The notes: generated by a model from the sequence alone, not told the origin. Counted from the stretch's first letter, positions 53,487 through 62,661 are shown. The stretch: 64,000 nt of DNA from Limnohabitans sp. Jir72 (GCF_003063575.1 NZ_NESC01000001.1:558001-622000), one strand, 5' to 3'. Program-made: numbers and translations.

Positions 53487-55697
53487 TTAAACCAAGGCCT
53501 GCTTCGCCGCCACACGCGCCCGCGCCGCGTGCAGTTTTTTGTAGCTGTCAAGCAAGCGCTGGTGGCGGTCCAAGCCCTCCAGCTGCAAGCTGGTGGGCGT
53601 GAGGCCATGAAAGCGCACGCTGCCGTCCACCGAGCCGGTGGCCGCATCCATGCGCTCGTTGCCAAACATGCGCCGGAAATTCACCACGTAGTCTTCCAAC
53701 GCCAACTCGTCATCCAGCGTGACTTCCAGCACCACATTCAGGGCTTGGTAAAACAAGCGGCGCTCCACCGTGTTGTCGTTGTATTGCAAGAAAGCGCCCA
53801 CCAGCTCATGCGCCTCTTCCAGCTGCTGCAACGCCAAGTGAATCAAGAGCTTGAGCTCCATCACCGTCAACTGGCCCCACACCGTGTTGTCGTCAAACTC
53901 GATGCCGATCAGGGTGGCGATGTCCAGGTAATCGTCGAGCTCGTTGTTCTCCAAACGGTCGAGCAAGGCCTCCAAGGCTTCATCGTCCAAGCGGTGCAGG
54001 TTGAGCACATCGGCACGGAACAAGAGCGCTTTGTTGGTGTTGTCCCAGATCAAGTCGTCGATCGGGTACACCTCAGAATAGCCCGGCACCAAGATGCGGC
54101 AGGCGGTGGCGCCCAGTTGGTCGTGCACCGCCACATAGGCTTCTTTGCCCATGGCCTGCAAGATGCCGAACAGCTTGGCGGCCTCTTGGGCGGTGGCGTC
54201 GTGCCCTTGCGAAGAAAAATCCCACTCCACAAACTCGTGGTCGGCTTGGGCGCTGAAAAACCGCCACGACACGATGCCGCTGGAGTCAATGAAGTGCTCT
54301 ACAAAATTATTGGGCTCAGTCACCGCGTTGCTGATGAAGGTGGGCGCGGGCAAGTCATTCAGGCCCTCAAAACTGCGGCCCTGCAGCAGCTCGGTCAGGC
54401 TGCGCTCGAGTGCCACCTCCAAGCGCGGGTGTGCGCCAAAAGAAGCGAACACACCGCCCGTGCGCGGGTTCATCAGGGTCACGCACATCACTGGGTACAC
54501 ACCACCGAGCGACGCGTCTTTGACCAAGACCGGGAAGCCCTGCGCCTCCAAAGCCTCGATGCCGGCCACGATGCCGGGGTACTTCGCGAGCACGGCTGGC
54601 GGTACATCGGGCAAAGCCATCTCGCCTTCCAAGATCTCGCGCTTGACGGCCCGCTCAAAAATTTCTGACAGGCACTGCACCTGCGCTTCGACCAGCGTGT
54701 TGCCCGCGCTCATGCCGTTGCTCACGAACAGGTTTTCCACCAAGTTGGACGGAAAGTAGACCACCTCACCGTCGGACTGGCGCACATAGGGCAGCGCACA
54801 AATGCCGCGCTCGGTGTTGCCCGAGTTGGTGTCGAACAGGTGCGATGCCTTGAGCTCGCCGTCGGGGTTGTAAACGCTCAGGCAATGCTTGTCCAACAAG
54901 CCCTTGGGCAGCGCGTCGCGCTTGCCGGGCTGGAACCAGCGCTCGCGGGGGTCGTGCACAAAGTCGGCCTGCGCAATGTCTTCGCCAAAAAACACGCCTG
55001 CATAAAAGTGGTTGTTGTTCAGGCGCTCGATGTATTCACCCAACGCCGAGGCCAAGGCACTCTCTTTGGTCGAGCCCTTGCCGTTGGTGAAGCACATGGG
55101 CGAATGCGCGTCGCGGATGTGCAGCGACCAGACGTTGGGCACCAAATTGCGCCAAGACGCGATCTCGATCTTGATGCCCAAGTTGGCCAAGACCGCGGTC
55201 ATGTTGGCGATGGTCTGCTCCAGTGGCAAGTCCTTGCCCGCAATAAAGGTCTGCGCCTGCGCATCAGGGCTCAGGGTGAGTAAGGCCTGTGCGTCAGCGT
55301 CCAGGTTGTCCACCGCCTCAACGATGAAAGTGGGCCCCGCTTGAATCGCCTTTTTGACCGTGCAACGATCGATAGACCGCAAAATTCCCAAGCGGTCTTT
55401 GTCGGACATGTCGGCCGGCAACTCCACCTGGATCTTGATGGTCTGCAGGTAGCGGTTGTCGGGGTCCACGATGTTGTTTTGCGACAGGCGAATGTGCTCG
55501 GTCGAGATGTTGCGCGTCTGGCAATACAACTTCACAAAATACGCGGCACACAAAGCCGACGACGCCAAAAAGTAATCAAACGGTCCCGGCGCCGAGCCAT
55601 CGCCCTTGTAGCGAATGGGCTGATCGGCCAGCACGGTGAAGTCGTCAAACTTGGCCTCCAGGCGCAGTTTGTCGAGAAAGTTGACTTTGATTTCCAT
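53487..55697 (-). CDS. OsmC domain/YcaO domain fusion protein
   Basis: 736 aa; N-terminus MEIKVNFLDKLRLEAKFDDFTVLADQPIRYKGDGSAPGPFDYFLASSALCAAYFVKLYCQTRNI (OsmC-like), central YcaO-type segments (GKGSTKESALASALGEYIERLNNNH; EAQVQCLSEIFERAVKREI), C-terminal helical tail. Confidence 0.88.
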   Translation of the reverse strand: MEIKVNFLDKLRLEAKFDDFTVLADQPIRYKGDGSAPGPFDYFLASSALCAAYFVKLYCQTRNISTEHIRLSQNNIVDPDNRYLQTIKIQVELPADMSDKDRLGILRSIDRCTVKKAIQAGPTFIVEAVDNLDADAQALLTLSPDAQAQTFIAGKDLPLEQTIANMTAVLANLGIKIEIASWRNLVPNVWSLHIRDAHSPMCFTNGKGSTKESALASALGEYIERLNNNHFYAGVFFGEDIAQADFVHDPRERWFQPGKRDALPKGLLDKHCLSVYNPDGELKASHLFDTNSGNTERGICALPYVRQSDGEVVYFPSNLVENLFVSNGMSAGNTLVEAQVQCLSEIFERAVKREILEGEMALPDVPPAVLAKYPGIVAGIEALEAQGFPVLVKDASLGGVYPVMCVTLMNPRTGGVFASFGAHPRLEVALERSLTELLQGRSFEGLNDLPAPTFISNAVTEPNNFVEHFIDSSGIVSWRFFSAQADHEFVEWDFSSQGHDATAQEAAKLFGILQAMGKEAYVAVHDQLGATACRILVPGYSEVYPIDDLIWDNTNKALLFRADVLNLHRLDDEALEALLDRLENNELDDYLDIATLIGIEFDDNTVWGQLTVMELKLLIHLALQQLEEAHELVGAFLQYNDNTVERRLFYQALNVVLEVTLDDELALEDYVVNFRRMFGNERMDAATGSVDGSVRFHGLTPTSLQLEGLDRHQRLLDSYKKLHAARARVAAKQALV

Positions 55698-55890
55698 GCG
55701 GTGGTTCCTAGGAATGGATGCGCCCCAGCGGTCGACTATCAGTCGATCAGCGGCTGGGTAGGTGAACAAAAGGTATGTAGGTTTACTGAACGGGGCAGCC
55801 CGGCAGTTTTCATCCTTGACCTTGTCGAATTCCCGGATATAGCACGATCCAGAACAATCAATAAGTCGGTCTCAGGGGTCAAGGATTCAC

Positions 55891-56208
55891 TCATGCCACT
55901 GCCAATGGCCGCACATCTTTCAAACTGTCTTTCATTTGAATCTGCGCCACTTTCAGGTCATAAGCAGATTGCAGGTTGAGCCAATATTGCGGCGTTTGAC
56001 CCAAGGCACGACCAAGGCGCAGAGCCAACTCGGCTGTAACAGGGCGATCGCCTTTGAGTAAATGCGATACACGCATGGCGGATACCCCAATGGCTTCGGC
56101 GAATGCAGCTTGGGTCATGGCCAGTTCTTCCAGTGTCTCGTGCAAGAACTCGCCTGGGTGGATGGCAGGCAGACCATCCACAGGATTTTTGGCAGTCATC
56201 TTCATCAC
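55891..56208 (-). CDS. higA: HigA-family antitoxin (XRE HTH)
   Basis: AIHPGEFLHETLEELAMTQAAFAEAIGVSAMRVSHLLKGDRPVTAELALRLGRALGQTPQYWLNLQSAYDL. Confidence 0.93.
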   Translation of the reverse strand: MMKMTAKNPVDGLPAIHPGEFLHETLEELAMTQAAFAEAIGVSAMRVSHLLKGDRPVTAELALRLGRALGQTPQYWLNLQSAYDLKVAQIQMKDSLKDVRPLAVA

Positions 56209-56211
56209 TCC

Positions 56212-56493
56212 TCAGTGGTAATCCACAATTTCAACGTCATGCGCATGCCCATGCTCAAACCGAAAGCACAAACGCCAGCGGTCGTTGACACGAACGCTCC
56301 ATTTACCGACAAGGTCACCCGTCAACGCCTCCAAGCGGTTGGAAGGCGGCATGCGCAAGTCATCCACTTCAACCGCCGCGTGAAGCTGCAAGAGGCGCAT
56401 CACGGCTCGCTTGAGGATCTCAGGTGGCAGACGGCGCGATTTGCCCGTCGCAAACAGACGCTCAGTTTCGTCGCTGGCAAAGCTTTCGATCAT
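56212..56493 (-). CDS. higB: HigB/RelE-family toxin
   Basis: MIESFASDETERLFATGKSRRLPPEILKRAVMRLLQLHAA...GKWSVRVNDRWRLCFRFEHGHAHDVEIVDYH. Confidence 0.93.
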   Translation of the reverse strand: MIESFASDETERLFATGKSRRLPPEILKRAVMRLLQLHAAVEVDDLRMPPSNRLEALTGDLVGKWSVRVNDRWRLCFRFEHGHAHDVEIVDYH

Positions 56494-56500
56494 GTCGCCA

Positions 56501-56521
56501 TTATAAACAATTTGTTTATAA
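56501..56521 (-). promoter_or_regulatory. higBA operator/promoter palindrome
   Basis: TTATAAACAA-t-TTGTTTATAA perfect 10-bp arms, 7 nt upstream of the higB ATG; contains a TATAAT on the minus strand. Confidence 0.8.
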
Positions 56522-56560
56522 ATAGCATTCCGCGTTGAATATCAAGGCAAAGATGACGCC

Positions 56561-59500
56561 TCAATGGTTCAATTGCCCCCAAGCCTTCTCCAGCCGCTTG
56601 ATGCTGACCGGCTGCGGGGTGCGCAGTTCTTGCGCAAAGAAGCTCACGCGCAGCTCTTCGAGTAGCCAGCGGAACTCCAGCATGCGGGCGTCTTGCGCGC
56701 CTTTGCGTTCGGCCACCAGGCGCCAGTAGCGTTGTTCTTGGGGTTTGAGCTCAGCCAAGCGCTGGGCGTCGCGGGCGGGGTCGGCGCGGTATTTGTCCAG
56801 GCGCAGGGTGATGGCCTTGAGGTAGCGGGCGTAATGCTGCAACTGCGGCCAGGGGGTGGCGGCCATGAAGTTTTTGGGCATCAGGCGTTGCAGTTGCTGC
56901 GTGCAGTCTACCGTCGCGTCGGGGGCGTTTTTGGTGTCCTTGATCTTGCGGGTGGCTGCGCCAAACTCCAGCAAGATGGTGCCTGCCAGCCGGGCCACTT
57001 CGTTGGCGATCAGGGTCAGGCGGCCCCGGCCCTCGTCGATGCGGCGCTTGAATGTGGCCTCATCGTTGGGCAGCGGGTCGAGCAAGAAGGCGCGGTCCAG
57101 GGCTACATCGATGATCTGGGTTTTCAACTCGTCGGCGGTGCCCAGCGGCATGTAGGCCACGGCCATTTTTTGCAGGTCGGGGATGTTTTTCTCAAGGTAT
57201 TTGAGCGCGTCTTTGATCTGCAGCGCAAACAGGCGGCGCAGGCCCGCTCGGTTTTTGCTGGCGGCCACTTCGGGTTCGTCAAACACTTCGATGGTGACGG
57301 CGTCTTGCACGTCCACCAGCGCGGGGAAGCCAATCAAGGTCTGGCCGCCTTTGCTGATTTCCATCAGCTCCGGCAGTTCACCAAAGGTCCAGACGGTGTA
57401 GCGCTGGGGGGCGATGGGCTGGGGGGTGGCTGGCTTTTCCCCTCGGGCTGAGGTGTTGCGTCCGACCGCATCGCGCTGAGGCAAATGGGGGTCTGACCCC
57501 GATTTTTTGGTGTCCCCCTTGTTTGGGGGTTCAGAGGCAGAAGCAGGCGCTGCCGCCACCTTCAGCTGCGCAAGTGCCTGGAATGCACCCCGCGCTTTGG
57601 CACCCAGCTCGCCTTTGAGCGCCCCCAGATTGCGGCCCATGCCCAGCTGGCGGCCGTGCTCGTCCACCACCAGCAGGTTCATGAACAAATGCGGGCTGAG
57701 CATCTCGTGTTTGAAGTCGGTGCGCTTGACGTCCAAGCTGGTTTCGTCGCGCACTTTTTTGAGCAGCACGTCGGTGAGCGACCCACTGCCAAACAATTCG
57801 GGCACCGACAGCTCGGCGGCCAAGCGGGTGGCCGATTCGGGCAGCGGCACGAAGCGGCTGCGCGGGCGTTGCGGCAGGCTTTTGAGCAGGGCCTGGATCT
57901 TGTCTTTGAGCAGGCCGGGCACCAGCCATTCACAGCGGTCTTCGCTGACCTGGTTCAGCACAAACAAAGGCACCGTCACGGTGACACCGTCGCGGGCATC
58001 ACCCGGCTCGTGCAAATACGTGGCTTGGCAGTCGGTGCCGCCCAGTCGGATGTGTTTGGGGAAGGCCTGCGTGGTGATGCCTGCGGCTTCGTGGCGCATC
58101 AGCTCTTCGCGGGTCAGCAACAGCAGGCGTGGCTGCTTGGCGCTCTCGGTGCGGTACCAGTTCTCCAGCAGGCGGCCGCTGCACACGTCGGCGGGCAGTT
58201 GCTGGTCATAAAAAGCGTAGATCAGCTCGTCGTCCACCAACACGTCTTGGCGGCGCGACTTGTGTTCCAGCTCTTCGACCTTGGCGATCATCTTGTGGTT
58301 AGCGGCCAGGAACGGCAGCTTGGTTTCCCACTGGTCGCCCACCAGCGCTTCGCGGATGAAAATCTCGCGTGCCCCATGCAGGTCCACCCGGCTGTAGGGC
58401 GTGCGGCGGCCGCTGTAGACCACCAGGCCGTAAAGCGTGGCCCGCTCCAGCGCCACCACTTCGGCCGATTTCTTTTCCCAATGCGGGTCGAGCAGTTGCT
58501 TCTTGAGCAGGTGCGCGCCGACCTGCTCAAGCCACTGCGGCTCAATCGCGGCAATGCCCCGGCCAAACAGGCGCGTGGTCTCCACCAGCTCGGCCACCAC
58601 GATCCAGCGACCCGGTTTTTTGCTCAGGTGCGCGCCGGGGTGTTTGTGAAACTTGATGCCGCGCGCGCCGAGATAGGCCTCTTCGTCTTCGAGTTTGTAG
58701 CCCACGTTGCCCAGCAGACCCGCCAGCATGGACAGGTGCAACTGCTCATACGTGGCAGGCTGGGTGTTGATGCGCCACTTGTGTTCGGCCACCACGGTGA
58801 GCAGCTGGGTGTGCGTGTCGCGCCACTCGCGCACACGGCGAATGTTGATGAAGTTCTGGCGCAGCAGTTGCTCGTATTGGCGGTTGCTCAGCTTGTGCTG
58901 CGGAGCTTCTTGCGCCGCCATCTGCCGCCCTTTAATTGGCATAATTGGCATAATTGGGGTCAGATCCCGATTATTTGCACCCTGTGACGCAGGCGAATTT
59001 AATTGGGATCTGACCCCGATTGTTTTGGTGGGTCCGCCTCGGGCGTCGTGAATCCATTTCCACAGCTTCAGATAGCCGGTGAACTCGCTTTTGTCGTCGT
59101 CGAACTTGGCGTGTTGCTGGTCGGCTTGGGCCTGCAAGTCCATGGGGCGGTCGCGCACGTCTTGCACGCTCATGGCGCTGGCAATGACCAGCACTTCCTC
59201 CAGGGCGTTGCGGCCACGCGCTTCCAAAATCATGCGGCCCACGCGGGGGTCGAGCGGCAGGCGGGCCAGCTCTTGGCCAATGGGGGTCAGCTCGTTGTCG
59301 TCATCCACCGCGCCCAGCTCGGCCAGCAATTGGTAGCCGTCGGTGATGGCACGTTTGGAGGGCGCTTCGATGAACGGAAAGTCTTCCACCACACCCAGGT
59401 GCAGCGACTTCATGCGCAAGATCACGCCTGCCAAAGACGAGCGCAAAATTTCCGGATCCGTGAAGCGCGGGCGGCCTGCAAAGTCTTTGTCGTCGTAAAG

Positions 59501-60610
59501 CCGGATGCAAATGCCATTGGCCACGCGGCCGCAGCGGCCCGCCCGCTGGTTGGCGGCGGCTTGGCTGATGGGCTCGACCATCAGCTGCTCAACCTTGCTG
59601 CGCAGGCTGTAGCGCTTGACCCGCGCCGTGCCTGCGTCGATCACATAACGGATGCCAGGCACCGTCAATGAGGTTTCGGCCACGTTGGTGGCCAGCACAA
59701 TGCGGCGGCCGTTGGACGCTTCAAAAATCTGGTCCTGCTCGGCCTGCGACAGGCGGGCAAACAGGGGCAGCACTTCGGCGTTGCGCGTGAGCGGCTGGTG
59801 CACCAAGTGTTTACGCAGGTGGTCGGCAGCCTCGCGGATTTCGCGCTCACCGGGCAAAAAGATCAGGATGTCGCCCCCTGCCCCGCCCTGCCAGAGTTCG
59901 TCCACCGCATCGGCCATGGCCTCGTTCAGGCCATAGTCACGCGACTCTTCAAACGGCCGGTAGCGCTGCTCCACCGGGAAGGTGCGGCCAGACACCATGA
60001 TGACCGGGGCCGGTCCTTGGCGCGAGGCAAAGTGTTTGGCAAAGCGGTCCGCGTCGATGGTGGCCGAGGTGACGACGATCTTCAGGTCCGGCCTGCGCGG
60101 CAGGATCTGGCGCAGGTAGCCCAGCAAGAAGTCGATGTTCAGGCTGCGTTCGTGCGCCTCGTCGATGATGATGGTGTCGTAGGCCTGCAGCAGCGGGTCG
60201 GTTTGCGTTTCGGCCAGCAAAATGCCGTCGGTCATGAGCTTGACCGAGGCGTTTTTGGAGAGTCGATCCTGAAAGCGCACCTTGAAACCCACCACCTCGC
60301 CCAGTGGCGTTTTGAGTTCTTCGGCAATCCGTTTGGCCACCGAGCTGGCCGCAATCCGCCGGGGCTGGGTGTGGCCGATCATCCGCGCCCGCTCGCCCGG
60401 CTTGGCGTTGAGCTTGCCACGCCCCAGCATGAGGGCGATTTTGGGCAGCTGCGTGGTCTTGCCCGAGCCGGTTTCACCGCAAACGATGATGACCTGGTGC
60501 TGATCCATGGCGGCCATGATTTCGTCACGGCGGGCCGAGACCGGCAGGCCTTCGGGGAAGTCGATTTGGAGGGGGGTGTCGGACAAAGCGGAAACTTCTG
60601 TGAAAATCAA
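56561..60610 (-). CDS. hrpA: ATP-dependent RNA helicase HrpA (DEAH-box) with in-frame repeat insertions
   Basis: 1349 aa; GETGSGKTTQLPKIAL, DEAH, VLATNVAETSLTVPGIRYVIDAG, NQRAGRCGR motifs. Confidence 0.95.
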   Translation of the reverse strand: MIFTEVSALSDTPLQIDFPEGLPVSARRDEIMAAMDQHQVIIVCGETGSGKTTQLPKIALMLGRGKLNAKPGERARMIGHTQPRRIAASSVAKRIAEELKTPLGEVVGFKVRFQDRLSKNASVKLMTDGILLAETQTDPLLQAYDTIIIDEAHERSLNIDFLLGYLRQILPRRPDLKIVVTSATIDADRFAKHFASRQGPAPVIMVSGRTFPVEQRYRPFEESRDYGLNEAMADAVDELWQGGAGGDILIFLPGEREIREAADHLRKHLVHQPLTRNAEVLPLFARLSQAEQDQIFEASNGRRIVLATNVAETSLTVPGIRYVIDAGTARVKRYSLRSKVEQLMVEPISQAAANQRAGRCGRVANGICIRLYDDKDFAGRPRFTDPEILRSSLAGVILRMKSLHLGVVEDFPFIEAPSKRAITDGYQLLAELGAVDDDNELTPIGQELARLPLDPRVGRMILEARGRNALEEVLVIASAMSVQDVRDRPMDLQAQADQQHAKFDDDKSEFTGYLKLWKWIHDARGGPTKTIGVRSQLNSPASQGANNRDLTPIMPIMPIKGRQMAAQEAPQHKLSNRQYEQLLRQNFINIRRVREWRDTHTQLLTVVAEHKWRINTQPATYEQLHLSMLAGLLGNVGYKLEDEEAYLGARGIKFHKHPGAHLSKKPGRWIVVAELVETTRLFGRGIAAIEPQWLEQVGAHLLKKQLLDPHWEKKSAEVVALERATLYGLVVYSGRRTPYSRVDLHGAREIFIREALVGDQWETKLPFLAANHKMIAKVEELEHKSRRQDVLVDDELIYAFYDQQLPADVCSGRLLENWYRTESAKQPRLLLLTREELMRHEAAGITTQAFPKHIRLGGTDCQATYLHEPGDARDGVTVTVPLFVLNQVSEDRCEWLVPGLLKDKIQALLKSLPQRPRSRFVPLPESATRLAAELSVPELFGSGSLTDVLLKKVRDETSLDVKRTDFKHEMLSPHLFMNLLVVDEHGRQLGMGRNLGALKGELGAKARGAFQALAQLKVAAAPASASEPPNKGDTKKSGSDPHLPQRDAVGRNTSARGEKPATPQPIAPQRYTVWTFGELPELMEISKGGQTLIGFPALVDVQDAVTIEVFDEPEVAASKNRAGLRRLFALQIKDALKYLEKNIPDLQKMAVAYMPLGTADELKTQIIDVALDRAFLLDPLPNDEATFKRRIDEGRGRLTLIANEVARLAGTILLEFGAATRKIKDTKNAPDATVDCTQQLQRLMPKNFMAATPWPQLQHYARYLKAITLRLDKYRADPARDAQRLAELKPQEQRYWRLVAERKGAQDARMLEFRWLLEELRVSFFAQELRTPQPVSIKRLEKAWGQLNH
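57487..57511. repeat. GGGGTCTGACCCC palindromic repeat inside hrpA (copy B)
   Basis: GGGGGTCTGACCCCGATTTTTTGGTG, shares core and GATT-TTTTGGTG flank with the repeat at 59005. Confidence 0.75.
58933..59030. repeat. Inverted-repeat element inside hrpA (copy A), with adjacent 9-bp tandem repeat
   Basis: TAATTGGCA TAATTGGCA TAATT GGGGTCAGATCCC gatt ... aatt GGGATCTGACCCC GATTGTTTTGGTG; 13-bp cores are exact reverse complements. Confidence 0.8.
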
Positions 60611-60673
60611 AGCAAGAACAGCTGGGGATTATCCCAGCCCCACGCCCACACTGCCCGAAACGCTTGATTGCCC

Positions 60674-62020
60674 ATGTCCACAGTCTTCAACTTCACCTTC
60701 GTGCCCTGGTTCCGGTCGGTGGCGCCCTACATCCACATGCACCGCGGCAAGACTTTTGTGGTGGGCATCGCGGGCGAGGCCATTGCAGCGGGCAAGCTGG
60801 GCCTGATTGCACAGGACCTGGCGCTGATCCAGAGCATGGGCGTGAAGATCGTGCTGGTGCATGGCTTTCGGCCGCAGGTGAACGAGCAGCTGGCGGCCAA
60901 AGGCCATGTGCCAAAGTATTCGCACGGCATGCGCATCACCGACGAGGTGGCGCTGGACTGCGCGCAAGAGGCCGCAGGCCAGCTGCGTTACGAGATCGAA
61001 GCGGCCTTCAGCCAGGGCCTGCCCAACACGCCGATGGCGGGCTCCACGGTGCGGGTGATTTCGGGCAACTTCATCACGGCGCGCCCGGTGGGCATTGTGG
61101 ATGGCGTGGATTTCCGGCATTCGGGTCTGGTGCGCAAGGTGGACGTGGACGGCATCATGCGCACACTGGACATGGGCGCGATGGTGCTGTTGTCGCCCTT
61201 TGGCTTCTCGCCCACGGGTGAGGCTTTCAACCTGACCATGGAAGAAGTCGCCACCAGCGTGGCCGCCGAGCTGCAGGCCGACAAGCTGATTTTTGTGACC
61301 GAGATTCCAGGCATCCGCATCCACCCGAACGAGCCGGCCAGCGAAGACAACCCGATCGACACCGAGCTGCCTTTGGCCGCGGCCAAGAAGCTGCTGGCAG
61401 AGTCGCCCAACCCCACTCAGCCAACCGACTTGGCGTTTTATCTGCAGCACTGCGTGAAGGCGTGCGAAGAAGGCGTGGAGCGCAGCCACATCCTGCCCTT
61501 TGCGGTGGATGGCGCTTTGTTGTTGGAGATTTATGTGCACGACGGCATCGGCACCATGGTCATTGATGAAAAGCTCGAAGAACTGCGGGAAGCAACTTCC
61601 GACGATGTGGGTGGCATCTTGCAACTGATCGAGCCGTTTGAGAAAGACGGCACGCTGGTCAAACGCGACCGCACCGAGATCGAGCGCGACATCGATCACT
61701 ACACCATCATCGACCACGACGGCGTGATCTTTGCCTGCGCAGCGCTCTACCCCTACCCCGAAGCCAAGACGGCCGAGATGGCGGCGCTGACCGTGTCACC
61801 CCAGTCGCAAGGCCAGGGCGATGGTGAAAAAGTGCTCAAACGCGTGGAGCAACGCGCCCGGGCCATGGGCCTGAAAAGCATCTTTGTGCTGACCACGCGC
61901 ACCATGCACTGGTTCATCAAACGCGGTTTTGTGCAGGTCGACCCCGACTGGCTGCCCGAAGCGCGCAAACGCAAATACAACTGGGACCGCAAGAGCCTGG
62001 TGCTGGTCAAGAAACTCTGA
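60674..62020 (+). CDS. argA: Amino-acid N-acetyltransferase (N-acetylglutamate synthase)
   Basis: MSTVFNFTFVPWFRSVAPYIHMHRGKTFVVGIAGEAIAAGKL...; amino acid kinase domain followed by GNAT domain. Confidence 0.95.
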   Translation: MSTVFNFTFVPWFRSVAPYIHMHRGKTFVVGIAGEAIAAGKLGLIAQDLALIQSMGVKIVLVHGFRPQVNEQLAAKGHVPKYSHGMRITDEVALDCAQEAAGQLRYEIEAAFSQGLPNTPMAGSTVRVISGNFITARPVGIVDGVDFRHSGLVRKVDVDGIMRTLDMGAMVLLSPFGFSPTGEAFNLTMEEVATSVAAELQADKLIFVTEIPGIRIHPNEPASEDNPIDTELPLAAAKKLLAESPNPTQPTDLAFYLQHCVKACEEGVERSHILPFAVDGALLLEIYVHDGIGTMVIDEKLEELREATSDDVGGILQLIEPFEKDGTLVKRDRTEIERDIDHYTIIDHDGVIFACAALYPYPEAKTAEMAALTVSPQSQGQGDGEKVLKRVEQRARAMGLKSIFVLTTRTMHWFIKRGFVQVDPDWLPEARKRKYNWDRKSLVLVKKL

Positions 62021-62036
62021 GCCCATTCAAGCGGAG

Positions 62037-62108
62037 CATCGCGCACGGGGTGCAGCTCCTACAAATGCCGCGCTGCCACCTGTAGGAGCAGCGCCCTGCG
62101 CGCGATGG
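62037..62108. repeat. REP-like inverted pair, opposite arm orientation (copy 3)
   Basis: CATCGCGCACGGGGTGCAGCTCCTAC-aaatgccgcgctgccacct-GTAGGAGCAGCGCCCTGCGCGCGATG between convergent argA and dsbB. Confidence 0.8.
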
Positions 62109-62115
62109 ACTGTGG

Positions 62116-62616
62116 TCAGCGGCTGCGCCAAACCTGCACAGCGATCAGCAAGCCCATCAGCGCAAACCCGACAAAAGCCACGAACGACCAATTGGCAATC
62201 GAGCCGCCGAGGAAGGTCCAGTCGACCTTGGTGCAGTCGCCGCTGCCTTTGAAGATCATGGGAATGGCGCGGTTGATCGGGAAGTTTTCGACCATGCCGT
62301 AAAAATCACGGCCGCAGGTGACGATCTCGGGTGGGTACCACTGCAGCCAGCTTTGGCGGGCGGCCACAAATGCGCCAAAACCGGCCATCAGCGCCAGCAA
62401 CACGCCCAACACAGCTACAGCGCCGGGCTTGCGCAAGCGCGAACCCACCCAAGCGATGAGCATCACCCCGATCAGAGCATAGCGCTGCACGATGCACATG
62501 GGGCAAGGGTTCAGGCCCACCACATGTTGCAGGTACAGGCCAAACGCCAGCATGCCGATGCACGAGAGCGCGATCAGCAACATCCAGCGGTTGAAGGAGA
62601 TGGAAAACAGTTTCAT
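62116..62616 (-). CDS. dsbB: Disulfide bond formation protein B
   Basis: MKLFSISFNRWMLLIALSCIGMLAFGLYLQHVVGLNPCPMCIVQRYALIGVM; CPMC and later Cys pair. Confidence 0.94.
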   Translation of the reverse strand: MKLFSISFNRWMLLIALSCIGMLAFGLYLQHVVGLNPCPMCIVQRYALIGVMLIAWVGSRLRKPGAVAVLGVLLALMAGFGAFVAARQSWLQWYPPEIVTCGRDFYGMVENFPINRAIPMIFKGSGDCTKVDWTFLGGSIANWSFVAFVGFALMGLLIAVQVWRSR

Positions 62617-62636
62617 GGGGATGCGAATTTCCAATA

Positions 62637-62661
62637 GAAAACGGGAGCATTGTGCTCCCGT
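62637..62661 (-). terminator. Terminator downstream of fpr
   Basis: Minus strand ACGGGAGC-acaat-GCTCCCGT followed by TTTC. Confidence 0.8.

Noticed and set aside
55891-56521. Considered whether the toxin-antitoxin pair marks a defence island
   Set aside because: Neighbours are housekeeping (YcaO fusion, hrpA, argA); no other defence-type genes seen.
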